DNA from: Daucus carota subsp. sativus
Taxonomy: Eukaryota > Streptophyta > Magnoliopsida > Apiales > Apiaceae
Length of the DNA stretch: 64,000 bases
Assembly: GCF_001625215.2 (NCBI RefSeq)
Contig: NC_030381.2
Span: forward strand, 5,047,131-5,111,130
Reading direction: 5' to 3'
Shown here: positions 1 to 11,185 of the stretch, piece after piece
How positions within the stretch are numbered: position 1 is the stretch's first letter
How the letters are laid out: each line of letters opens with the position of its first letter
Notes under the pieces: generated by a model
Seen by the model: only the letters and a program-made list of their open reading frames with translations
Told to the model about the DNA's origin: nothing
The model's database searches: none
Translations under genes and position numbers: made by a program

Positions 1-44
1 GGGTACAGGTAACACTAAGAAGTTGTTTTGCACTCGGAATCAAG

Positions 45-1012
45 ATGGCTCAACTGAACGGAGATGGCATACAGTTATGGGCTAAAGGCATAATGCACCA
101 AAATGAGGTGAATTAATTTTCTCGAATGTCCTTATTCTGTATCTGTATCACATATTAATTTATAATTTATAGGTGAACATTGAGATAGGTAGGGTTGTAA
201 TTCGAGCCTAGCCAAGTCGGATATTTGGTAAACATGTTGAAATTTGAACGAGCCGTTGTCAAGTTTTATTAATATAAAGTTTAATAGATAAATATAGTGA
301 TAAATATTGTTCTGTCATAAGCTTTTCCTGAATAATAAATGAGTTCGAACTCAAGATTACACATATTTTCTTTCAAGTATCTCTGTTAATTAAATTGTCC
401 AGTTACGTTCAGCGGTTCTGAGTGCAAGAAATCTGTCAATAGTTTGGGGTTCAGATGGTCGTTACTGGAAGTGGGAACGGATCAGCAACCCGATAAGGTA
501 AATGAAAATCAGGTTTAAAAGCCTTTAATCTGATGTTTATATAATAAGATATACTGGATTTTTACTAGTTATGCATGTAATTTTTAGGAAAAAGTTAGTA
601 TTAATCGTCTGATTCATCATATTAATCACATAATTGTGTGTGCAAATGCAGCAGCGAGGATCTTGAGATTGCTGAACTAATTGAAGTATGCTGGCTGCAG
701 ATCGATGGAAAATACAGGGACCAGAACCTGGCTAAGGGAGTGACATATGGAGTTTATTTCATTGTTAAGCTCGAAGAGAATCATTCCATCACCCGTCCTG
801 TGACTCTTAAGCTTACTTGTCCCAGTGGAAACACCCAAGAGAACAAGGTGGATTTGAAGCAGCAGCCGAAGAAAGAACTGATAGGGCTTAAGGTCGGTGA
901 ATTTACTGGCTCAGGAACCAACAAATTTATCCGGTTTTCTTTCAATGGACGGGAGGGTACCAGTTGGAAGACCGGCCTTACTTGCTTTGGTGCTGTAATT
1001 GTGCCAGTATGA
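45..1012 (+). CDS. Phloem protein 2-like lectin (PP2-A type), 3 exons
   Basis: Encodes a PP2-type lectin, a family that binds glycans and is typical of phloem sap or stress-induced cytosolic proteins. The PP2 signature is split over exons. Exon 2 (about 401-496) encodes SARNLSIVWGSDGRYWKW, the conserved start of the PP2 domain. Exon 3 (652-1012) encodes the beta-sandwich part, with LIEVCWLQIDGK, VKLEENHS and a C-terminal end FIRFSFNGREGTSWKTGL. Junction phases agree: exon 2 ends in phase 2 at a GT donor, and exon 3 restores the frame at TGCAG. The first exon is uncertain. An ATG at 45 opens 65 bases to a GTGAAT donor in matching phase 0, but that frame is also open to the window edge, so the true start may lie upstream. 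There is no transmembrane segment. Confidence is high for the family and low for the 5' end. Confidence 0.8.
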
Positions 1013-1291
1013 TATCTACATAACTTGAACTGCCAACACGAATGTATCAGATGTACTAAATGTATTAAATAATAAATCACCTAATATGTTAACGTTCTAG
1101 ATCATTTGGTGAACCTGAAAAATACCACCTATAACCTGGTTCTAGGTCTTTTCTTGTTGTGAGATCATTGTAGTTTTCTTTAGCAATATGGTTCTGATCA
1201 TATGTTTATCATTTTATTCGCACTGTATGGCAAGCAAATACCCCTTTCGGGTTTAATTTGAGCTTCCGGAATAGAGTGCTTAAGTGGTTTA

Positions 1292-1384
1292 GTATGCTGG
1301 TTTGTTATGGCCATAGGAAAAAGTAGGTAAATGTTTTCGTATGCTGGTTTGTTATGGTCATAGAAAAAAGTAGGTAAATGTTTT
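1292..1384. repeat. Tandem 47-bp direct repeat, two copies
   Basis: Two near-identical units starting GTATGCTGGTTTGTTATGG lie head to tail (1292-1338 and 1339-1384), differing by a couple of substitutions. They sit 280 bp downstream of the PP2-like stop codon. No coding potential. Confidence 0.8.
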
Positions 1385-3314
1385 CTGCTAGATTATAAGT
1401 ATCCCCGAATTCTTAGTCATCAGATATATATATCAGATCCAGAAGAAGGGTATTTACTAAGAACAGAGATCTAGTGGTCAATAATAAGAAACTGTAAGGT
1501 TATTTTTTACGAAGACAAGCTTTTTTGTATACAATGTGCCAAGCATGATATACAACGGCGGAACTAGAATTTCAAAACAATCAAGGCTAAAACAATAGGC
1601 CGTTAATTTTTGTATGTTAGTATTTGCTTAAAAGTAAAATTTTACTGATTCGTAACTGAAAAAAATCAGAAAAATATCTATTAATTTTCGATGGTCAGCC
1701 AAATCTATATCCTAGGATGACAGTTCAGCCCTGCCGGTCTGACATATAAAGCATACAGTAATAACATTCCTTAAAAAAGGGTAATGTTCCTCTGAAGTGA
1801 TAATGAAAATCACAGATGGCCCTGGACAGTCGAAAATGGGGTCAAGAACCGTTCCCTGGCTCCCTGTTACTACTATTTATGAACAAGTGAAAGGGTCTCC
1901 GAGCAAAGCAAAGTACATATTCGATCCTTCCTTTATAAAGGAGGAGTATGAATATAGAGTCTTATCTCCCAAGAATTAAAGCTTTCTGGTCACATAAATC
2001 AGGAAGGAAAAGGATTTAAACATGACAGATATTTTGAGCCTTCGGTGTTGAAAAAAAATGTTTATAATTAAAGCACTTCTATTCGGGAGAATTGAAAAAA
2101 GCCCGCCTTAGAAACAAAAGGAGACGGACATTACACCTAATTAACTGCAAAAAAATCCTAATGACGAGGTCATCCATTTTAGGTTCTATCAATCTCAAGT
2201 GGATTAGAGTAAACAACAATGTCGAATCCCCTGTCTTGAGAGTATTCACACACGACCACCAGCTTTCCAAAAGAAAGGAGATTTGCTGCTTAGTGCTCGT
2301 GAAAGCACTAGAATTATTCATTTTCTTCGGTACTCTTTGGGTAGAGAGTAACATCTAAAAAATTCATCATTGTCAAAGAGCAGATTAGTGAGTGTGTTTA
2401 ATCATCAAAAATTATGTTTAATAACAATAATTTTCTATGACAGGAACAAATTCCAGTTCTGGATACTTTGTAATTATGTATGTTTAACTAAAGCACTGTG
2501 GCCATCGTCGATAAAAGAAGGTGCTGTGCAAATCATATTACCAGCTACATTGAAGCTTTGGAATCTGCAAAGCAAGAACACTGAGATCCCAAGTGAAAAG
2601 GACATGACATGACTAAAGAAATTCCATGCAATTTATTAAAGCACACTGCTAACTTTGATCAGTGTAACACTTTCCTTTTTTGTCTTACTAAACAACCAAC
2701 CCATTCGGGTCATCAAAAATAAGACAACATGGGACGGAGGGAGTATTAATACCAGAAGCGAAGAACATCTGAAAATTGTATAATAGCATCTGCACGTCTT
2801 ATTACTCTTTGCACCATTCATTTTGAGCGAGGACTTGCAGATATATACCAGGTATCCCGAACCTTTTCGCCTGCAGGTACTATGAACTTAATTGTGTATA
2901 TATCATTTGACATGACATCTGATGCGTTTCGGGTCAGATACCGCAACCTTTTCAAATTTTGATCGTTTTTGGCACACCAATGTGTTCACTCCTGTAGCTC
3001 AACTCACTTCCATGCATATATTAAGGTTTTACAAATTACAAGTTAATAATCTCATAAACATGCATGTTGTGGTAATATGGTTAATTATGTTAAGTGAGGA
3101 GTCGATCCCGAGTCTCCCGTAAGTCTGAATTCTGATGCCATGTTAAGTGACTAATTCTTTCAAAATCTCAAGGTGTAGGGAGCAGGGCTTATCAGGATCA
3201 TATTATATTCAAACAAATTAGTACCGACCAGTACAAATTGTTTTTGATAACTCTGTAACAATCTTTGTAATGACTATATTATGTCAGCTGCTTCGATTTG
3301 GTCAGCCTAGTGCA
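1385..3314. other. Intergenic region, no recognised gene
   Basis: Between the phloem lectin and the first ankyrin gene I see no supported gene. A 60-codon open frame at 1797-1979 matches no family I recognise and has no visible splice partners. A Stowaway-like terminus (GGGACGGAGGGAGTA, ending near 2747) marks a partial MITE at roughly 2660-2747. Confidence 0.5.
2660..2747. mobile_element. Stowaway-like MITE fragment
   Basis: The right end reads ACATGGGACGGAGGGAGTA, the complement of the CTCCCTCCGTCCC terminus typical of plant Stowaway (Tc1/mariner) MITEs, followed by the expected TA. No matching left terminus is seen, so it is truncated or degraded. Confidence 0.5.
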
Positions 3315-5732
3315 ATGGCAGATGTGGTTGACGTGGAATCTATAACCACATTTCCTGATTTAGGTTCGAGTATGTGTACTCTCACATCTTCATTTTCCTC
3401 ATGCAAGTAATATCCAGAAGTTTTCTTAATTACTTTGTTTAATCGTATTTTTTTCTTTTGAATATATCTGTATCGAAGCTTACCTAAGTGAGGAGAGACA
3501 GAAATACCTGTATCAGTACCAACCTTTGTACAGAGCCATACTGAAGAATGACTGGACTGCTGCTGAGGAAGTCATTGATAAATACCCAAGTGTCCTGAGG
3601 GATTATATATCCGAAGGAAAGGAAACTGCGCTTCACATTGCTGCTTTATCCAAAGACGTTAATTTCGTGAAAAAAATAGTAGAAAAGATGGATGCACAAG
3701 ACATGGAGATTCAGAATGGACAGGGTAATACTGCCCTTTGTTTTGCAGCTGTCGATGGAAATGTAAGAATTGCAGAACTCATGATTGCGAAAAATAGTAG
3801 GCTTCCCAATTTGCATGGTCCTCAAGGGGTGAAACCAATTGATATGGCTGCTTCATTAGGACAAAAGGAAATGGTCAAGTATCTTCACCCTTTATCCACA
3901 GTGGTTAACTGGAGTATAGATGAAAAGGCCACCCTACTCACAACCTGTATCGCTAGTGGCTTGTACGGTGAGTACCACAATTTCATTTTCATTTGGCCCT
4001 CCATTGAGAAGCTCCAATATTGGTATAGTATCTATCAAAAATCTTGTTTTGTTTTCTTAAAATCAGATGCAGCATTCAGAATGGTCCACAATGACTCGAC
4101 TCTTGCTGCTGCCAAGGACGGCAATGGCTTAACAGCGCTGCACGTTCTTGCTCGTCTGTCTTCATCATTTAATGGTGTACACCAAGAAGGATTATGGAGA
4201 AGAATCATTAAATCATCATGTAAGTTTATTGTAAAGATGATAAAATTACTTTAACTTGTTTCTTGGATGAATATGACATTTACGTTCAATTTCTATGTTA
4301 TAATTAGACCTACGCGTGAAGGAGGAAAATGAGGAACAGTCACAACAAGTCTATGCCCACAAACTTGTATACTTCATCTTGGATCATATTCTTCTTAATG
4401 AAGACTGTGAAATATCAAGCTTAGTTGAAGATGTTCCTACGCTATTATTTGAAGCTGCAGAAGTTGGAAATACTGAATTTGTGATTGCACTTATAGACTA
4501 CTATCCTGATTTGATATGGCAAGAAAACTACCGCAATCAAAGCATCTTTCATATTGCAATTTCACATCGTCATCAAAAGATTTTCAACCTTATTCACGAA
4601 ATTGGTTCCATTGGGAGCCTGCTGGCGACTCGCAAAGACAAGATTGACGGTAACAATATGTTGCATTTAGCAGCAACATTAGCACCTCAAGAGAAGCTCA
4701 ACAAAGTTTCAGGCGCAGCACTTCAAATGCAACGAGATCTACTCTGGTACATGGTAATATTTTTATCATTAGAACCCTGCAGTGTTAAAAATAAGAATAA
4801 TGTATGTTGATAAATCTCAGAAGCAATCCCTGGCATTGTAGCCTGGTGGTTGCCGGTTGCCCCTGTTCTCTTAATCCGTGGCATTAAGCTTAATCGTTAT
4901 TTTTCCTAATCAAACAAAGATTTCTTCCACTAATATTTTGGGCTATTTTCAAAAATACCCAAGTTGCAATTTTTTCATCAAAAATACGGTGCAACCTCGT
5001 TTGCAACTCCAGTAACCTGAAAATCAACCTCATTTGCAACTTCGACCTGAAAACGAGTATTTTTGCAAATTTCCCTATTTTTAATGCATCTACCAATGAC
5101 AGGAGGTGCAGAGTATAGTTGGACCATCCTACAGAGTTATGAAAAACAAGGACGCTCAAACTCCCCACGACATATTCAAGGAAACGCACAAAGGCCTTAT
5201 GAAGGACGGTGAAAAATGGATGAAAAGTACTTCCAGTTCATGTCTGGTAGTCGCCACACTCATCGCCACAGTAGTATTCACAGCAGCTTTTACTGTACCA
5301 GGAGGCGTTGATACCAGTGTTGGAGTTCCAGTTCTGTTAGACGAGCCATTCTTCAAAGTATTTGCCATATCCGAGGGCATCGGTATGTTTGCCTCTTCAA
5401 CCTCAATCTTAATGCTCCTATCCATCCTCACATCGCGATACCAAGAAAAGGACTTCTTGCACTCCTTACCTCTCATGCTGATGCTTGCAATCACAACACT
5501 ATTTCTCTCTATAGCAGCCATGATCATAGCCTTTTGCACTACCTTATTCTTATCTTTCGAGGATGGAGCGACCTTACTCCCTATTCTCCTTGGAGTATTT
5601 GCTTGCATACCAATCATGTCTTTTCTTATAAAGTTTCCCCTCTTGGTTGACATAATTTGCTCAACATACGATTCCCGCTTCCTTTTTCGTTCCAATAATC
5701 GGTTGTTCCAGAGAAAAAGGAGGATATATTAA
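3315..5732 (+). CDS. Ankyrin-repeat membrane protein with PGG domain (ACD6/ITN1-like), plus-strand copy
   Basis: About 588 residues from five exons: 3315-3363, 3479-3967, 4067-4219, 4308-4753, 5103-5732. All junction phases agree. The N-terminal half carries ankyrin repeats (ETALHIAALSKD, NTALCFAAVDGN, then NQSIFHIAISHRHQ and NNMLHLAATLAP after a spacer). The last exon holds the PGG domain (LVVATLIATVVFTAAFTVPGG) followed by about three more hydrophobic segments, so the C-terminus is a multi-pass membrane anchor. The family acts at plasma or ER membranes in defence and salt-stress signalling. This is the most diverged member of the cluster and the only one on the plus strand. It lacks the cysteine motif found between ankyrin repeats in the other three. 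The small first exon is the weakest part: its donor (G|GTTCGA) is not a consensus, although the phase fits. Confidence 0.8.
4925..5095. repeat. Repeat of the CAAAAATAC/GCAAC-rich family in intron 4
   Basis: The intron before the PGG exon holds a stretch with recurring TTTTCAAAAATAC and TTTGCAACT words (about 4935-5090). Similar words recur at 39705-39960 and 50142-50570, suggesting a dispersed low-copy element. Boundaries are approximate. Confidence 0.4.
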
Positions 5733-5845
5733 ATAAACTATATAGGCTTGTGGCCTTGTGTAAACAAGTTTTAAATTCTGAGGTTCAAGTATAATATATG
5801 CTTTGTATATCATTGCTTGTGAGTTAAGTTGTACTATACATATAT

Positions 5846-6195
5846 AGAAGCATCCGAGAATATTTTAAGTGCTGATGAACGAAGATCATGTTCATCCAGG
5901 GGCGGATCTAGGAAGAGGCACGGGGGGACACGTGCCCCCCCTAAAATTTTTTTTTACATTTTTTCACCATTCTAAATTTTACAAAATTATAGAAGTGCCC
6001 CCCCAAATTTTGAAAATATATAGGTGTTTTCCTGAAAATTTGCTTGGTGCCCCCCTAAGATTATGGGTCTAGATCCGCCTCTGTGTTCATCCGAGAATAT
6101 CTTAATATATAGAAGCATCCGAGAATATCTTAAGTGCTGATGAACGAAGATCATGAGATATCTTTCATCCGAGAATATCTTAATTGCTGATAAAA
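5846..6195. repeat. Direct repeats of a roughly 50-bp unit
   Basis: The unit AGAAGCATCCGAGAATAT followed by TTAAGTGCTGATGAACGAAGATCATG occurs at about 5848-5890 and again at about 6110-6154. A third partial copy (TCATCCGAGAATATCTTAATTGCTGAT) is at about 6166-6192. The hAT MITE at 5897-6083 inserted into the first unit, separating the copies. Confidence 0.75.
5897..6083. mobile_element. hAT-type MITE with 8-bp target duplication
   Basis: A 187-bp element with terminal inverted repeats CAGGGGCGGATCTAG and CTAGATCCGCCTCTG. It is flanked by a perfect 8-bp duplication TGTTCATC (5889-5896 and 6084-6091), as expected for hAT transposition. The interior is rich in G and C runs (ACGTGCCCCCCC and similar) and has no coding frame. 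A related, more decayed element is at 55688-55866. Confidence 0.9.
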
Positions 6196-6609
6196 AGGAA
6201 CGCGAGACCTTTGTAATTTTATTCGTTTTTGAACTTTAGTGTCAGAATTTCACATTTATAAATAGATGGCCAAATATTATTTTTATGTTTTAAAGAATAA
6301 GGGCTAAAAATTTGCCCCTTAACCAATTTTCTGATGAATTAGAACAATATATGGTCACCTTATTGTAATTATTGTAATTATGAAATTTCAATCACCAAAA
6401 TGAAAAATTAGATAAAGTTCGGGCACCAATTTTATACTCTACACTTGAACAATAAAACACGACGGAGCAAGTCAAGTGCTTAGAGCGTAAATCTAATCTC
6501 AGAGAAGTGCTCTCAGGAAAATAATGTGCTGGGATGACATATAAGAATAAAATACAATAGCAGCTTCCCAAACAAATATATTGCTTTGATGACATATGCA
6601 GCCAACATC

Positions 6610-9600
6610 TTATGACCGTTCTTGGCTCCTGTATGTCCTTGAATGTCGCAGAACCTCGACTATATAAGTTAAGACATCGTATATGGAATCGACGTAAACT
6701 AGGCCCATGATGACGCAGCCAATGATGAGGGATGTGAAGTAATACGGAGGCATGTAATCCTCAAGTACTAAGGCCTGGAGAAAAGTGGTGAATATAGAGC
6801 ACGAGGAGAGGAAGAGACACGAAATAGCAATCGAGTACTTTAGTGGCAGTGCAAAGTACAGATCATCCAAATGAAATCGCGACAACTGAGTTGACAGAAG
6901 AGTTCCCAAGGCAATCAAAGAAGCGAAAAAAGTAAGGCCAACGTAACTTAGAAATAGAACTAGATCGTGATGATGGTCTTTTCCTTTTAAGAGCAGGGGA
7001 GTGCCTTGAGTTTCACCTTCACTTTGATCAAATCCTCCGGGAGCTGTGAAAACAGCTGTGAAACTTACAGTGGCAATCAATGCTGCCACCACCATTAGAC
7101 CTTGATTCATTTCTTTCACCGCTTTCTCAGCTGCTTGTCGTTTATTTTTGTAGTCTTTCAGCGATAAGTCCTCTGCTGTGTTCCCATCATTGTTTTTAGT
7201 ATGCAATAGATGTGGAGGACAGTCATGTCTTATTCGCTGTTCAAATCAAGAAAAATCAATTTATAAGAAAATCATGAAAATCAATTCATGCAGTTTAATT
7301 ATCTAGAGATGAAATTTTACCTGAAACCAAAAGATATCCCAGGCCATCAGGTTAGCGACTCCTAAAGAAAAATTTGTGGCAGGCTTGGTCTTCGTTGCAT
7401 GATGTAATATAGTGTTTCCTTCATTATCAACATCCAACAGCATTCTGTCCTTGTTAATGGCAGATTTCTTCAGCATCTCGTAAATGTCACCACCCCTATG
7501 CTCGGCTGCATAATGGAAGACGTTCCTTCCATCCTTACTAATAGAGTTGGCAGCATCAGGAAAATAACGCAGGATTTCCACGACTAATTCAGGAATGCCC
7601 ATTTCAATGGCTTGTATAAGAGGGTTATAATTTGCCTTATCTGATGTTTTGGATTGATCATGGTTTTTATCTGCAGAATATGTGTAACGACTCCAATCTT
7701 CCTCTTCCTCCAGAAGTTGCCTTGCAAGTGCTACTGCAATCATATTCTTTTGCTTCGTATCATCTATTGGTTGAATCCAGGGCCATTCTAGGGAAAATAA
7801 TAAATCCTCTATTAATCAGTTGTGTAAAAAAAAATAGCCATATTCGAGTAGAGGGTAATTGATTCCAGTATTAGACTGTCACTCTTATTAGTTATTTCTA
7901 TTATTTTTTATTTTTGCTAAGACAAGCTATCCCTCCTTTTCAGTACGCGAATTACATACAAAACCAACAACATTGTGAGAGAAGAACATCTAGGTTGTTT
8001 TAGACCAGTTCTTTCTTTCTCTTTTATGTCAATTTTGAACAATACATTCCTGATATTGTATAAAACTCAAGAGAAGGAGTATAGACTTTACTCAAAAATT
8101 CGTTGAAAAGTCGATTTCTTTCTTTATCTTTGATGTAGGTTTTCCATCCGCTACTTTGATCCTCCTCATCGCCTTCTCTCATCGAATTGATAGTATACTT
8201 GAGTGGTATAACTGCTTGACAACATAACAGAAATCAAAGTAGAAATCCCATGATATATGTAGAATGTGTGGGAATCAAATATCTAAAATAGGCAACTTGT
8301 GAGCACAGACAACCAGCCTTCTAACACAATTAAATAGAGTTTGAGTAAATTTCAGGTGGCGGCTAAAGTTTTCAGACTTCCACAAATGTTGGCTTATTTC
8401 TCAAAATAGCAATATTTGGCCCGTCTTTTCCTCCACTTACTAAAAAAGTGGCAGCCGTCAACTACTATAAACAGTACGCCGTTAAGTATTAAAAATTAAA
8501 GAGTAAGTTTTAAACGGTGGTTAAAATTTAAAATATTTCACAAAATGTTCGTTGATAAATCAGCCAATATTATATGAAAATCAAAAAATTTTAGCCTTAA
8601 CATTTTAAAATTTACTCATTAATACTTAACAACATCTCGTTAATGGGAGTTGACGGGGCCACTACCAGCCAAATTAACACTATCTTGAAAATCCAGTCAC
8701 TATTTTGTAAAATCTACAGTAGATTTTTAAGGGCCCCAAATTTATCTAGTTGTTTTCGAAAGGGATAATGCACACTTACAGTACGTGTAGAATAGAACTC
8801 TTAAACTTTGTAGAGGAATGAACGATGCCTTGCCCATAGTTGCTGTTGTATAGTAAGAGTTGCTCCGAAATGAAGATGGTGAAGAGGCCAGCAGATTCAA
8901 AGGTGTCTCCCCATTTTTGTTACATTTTGTAGCAAGACCATGTTTTTTCAATTGCAATATATTTGTAGCCGTGCCTGCGTTTTAAAACCAAAGTCATCAA
9001 ACCAGCAAATAGAGACAGTAAAATCCAAGACACATAAGATAATTGAAAACCAGGGATAAAAAGCTAAACAAAATTGAGGGAGAAACTAGAATGTATAATG
9101 TCAAACAAGGACATTATATAATATGGTCCGAGTCCTTGACAATCGCTCCCTGCAACAAGCTATAAGCGGTTTTTTACAGTGCTATGGTTTATGAAACTAA
9201 AAAGGAAAAGATGACAAGAAAAGTTATTATCAGAATAAGCTTAAGTTGTCCCTTAAGTTATAAATACAGAATTCTGAAAAACATAATAAAATTTAATTAA
9301 AGTAGGACTCACGGTAGTATTCTCCCATAATAGCGGCATGAAGAACAGTGCAGCCATCGTTGCTCTGTGTCATACAATCATCACCGTTACATTCCAGAAT
9401 CTTCTGGAAAACTTTCCATTTTCCAGAAGCAGCCGCCAGGTAGAGCGCCGTCTCTCCTAATTCATTGCGGACAGAAACTAAATTATTTTTCTTCGCGGAC
9501 ACTGCTTCAACACATTTTTTGCAATTGCACAGGGGAACTGTACAGCCAATCTTTGAGATGAACACATGTTCTTTTTGTAACAGCAAATCAACAATACCAT

Positions 9601-9931
9601 CATTATCATGCCTCGCGGCTTCGTGCAGGGCTGTTTCACCTCTAAGATTTTGTTTCTTGAGCTGCTCTTGGCTAATATCACTTTCATCCAACAGTCTCTC
9701 TAAAGCCTCCACATAATTGCAGATAACTAGCAAATGAAGAAGCGTGTTGCCTCGACCATCTAGCGGTTCTGCAGGTTTACATTTCCAGCATTCACAAAGA
9801 AAACCAATAATCTCCTCTTTTTTTTTTTGCCGAATAATCTCCGGGTCTTTATTTGTTAACATTTTGTAAATTTTGCTACGTTGCTGCCAGAGAGGCCTGT
9901 CGTCATGTGCTCTTGAGTTTTCCTCTGCCAT
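6610..9931 (-). CDS. Ankyrin-repeat PGG membrane protein, paralogue 1 of three
   Basis: About 675 residues from five exons read right to left: 9931-9313, 8974-8780, 8211-8092, 7787-7321, 7236-6610. Phases agree at every junction, and exon lengths match the two paralogues (120 nt for exon 3, 467 nt for exon 4). Ankyrin repeats lie in exon 1 (NTLLHLLVICNYVEA, ETALHEAARHDN, ETALYLAAASGK, CTVLHAAIMGEY) and in exon 4 (NPLIQAIEMGIPELV, RNVFHYAAEHRG, NTILHHATKTKP). Between two repeats sits a cysteine insert CTVPLCNCKKC. The last exon carries the PGG motif (LIATVSFTAVFTAPGG) and further hydrophobic segments, a four-pass membrane anchor. The start is fixed by an in-frame TAG immediately before the ATG. 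It is likely a defence or stress signalling membrane protein of the ACD6/ITN1 family; the exact role is not known. Confidence 0.85.
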
Positions 9932-9989
9932 CTAGAATGCAGCTAGCTCGTTCGCCTAGATTCTCCTCTTACAAGTTTCTGAACTTCAA

Positions 9990-10135
9990 TATTGTGCATG
10001 CTTCTGGAAATAAACCGCGGCTAAATATACACCTAGAAGTTAACGAAAGAGAATCAAGATTATATGAATATCTGAAGTAAAGTATAAATTAAAGTGAAAA
10101 GGAATCAAAGTACATGTGTTTCACACAGAATATTA
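9990..10135 (-). promoter_or_regulatory. Conserved upstream block of ankyrin paralogue 1
   Basis: About 60-200 bp upstream of the ATG lies a block shared with paralogues 2 and 3: AGAGAATCAAGATTATATGA, CTGAAGTAAAGTATAAAT and TACATGTGTTTCACAC occur in the same order and spacing. This fits retained promoter or 5'-leader sequence. No experimental element is assigned. Confidence 0.6.
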
Positions 10136-11185
10136 TCAACACCCTCAAAATGTATCATTTCAGCTCAGGCCAATATGCACTTGTACTGTCAAAGTTCGAT
10201 AGCAGTGAATAGTTTATGTTACAAGTAAAGAACTAAATCACAGAAGAAAGTTCTCAAGAATGCTGCATCTACAAGTAAGCATATAATTGGAGTCTTTCCT
10301 AAGGAAAACAAAGGTTTTTTTCTTGATTTTCATGTGAGAAAGCGAATAACAACATAGAGTTTGATATATATCAGATAAATTTCTTTGACTTGATAATTAA
10401 AAAATCGGAGCAAAAACTAACAAAATGGCCGCTATGCCCGACCAAAGAGGACAGGAGAGACTCAGCAATCAGATTCTGCATCATATCTAGAATTGAACAT
10501 GAATATTAATACTAGAATTCATGACAGACTCTATGAACTCCTCATGGCCATACCTGTGACTTCTTCGTTCTAGTTTCGGAGTTGATCTGCATTTTAATTC
10601 CTCGTGGCCATACATGTGTTCTTCTGCCTAGATAACATGATACCAGACATAAACAGAGACCACATAAGTTTCATTATATCATCTGAAATCTGACTTTTTC
10701 CTTCTAGCTTAGGGGTTAAACTGCATTCATAACTAAAATATTCAAAAGGGGACATATGCTTCGCTGTGGAAATCTATTTCTCTGCTTTCAAATCCTCAGC
10801 TGCGATGACATGACTAATAATTACTAGCTAAAATAAGAGGTTGAGTGTTTAATGCTCAGCTGAGACATGAGAGCTCTGAGTACTCAAATTTTTGCAAGTG
10901 ACTAGTACTAGAATTTTTCAAATCTAGCTAGATGTGTGTGTTTAGAGGAAATAAAGATGCCAAAAGAAACTAGCCACATACAAATCACTGTCATATAATT
11001 ACAATGCTGAACGGGAATGGATTAATTGTTGACATGAAAAATAATGAAAATTTTGTGCATATATAAAATCATAAATACATATTCAATCAAGTTAAAAACA
11101 ATAGGAAATGAGAAAGCCACAAGTGCTTAGATCTGGAAGTAGAGAAGCGCTTTCAGGAAAAAAAAGCATATACGAGACACGTAAA
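10136..11185. other. Intergenic, no gene seen
   Basis: About 1 kb between ankyrin paralogues 1 and 2. No open frame resembles a known protein. A short local duplication of TCCTCGTGGCCATACATGTG-like sequence is visible near 10540-10620. Otherwise nothing identified. Confidence 0.5.

Noticed and set aside
1797-1979. Short frame downstream of the PP2-like gene
   Set aside because: No recognisable domain, no promoter or splice context; chance frame is likely.
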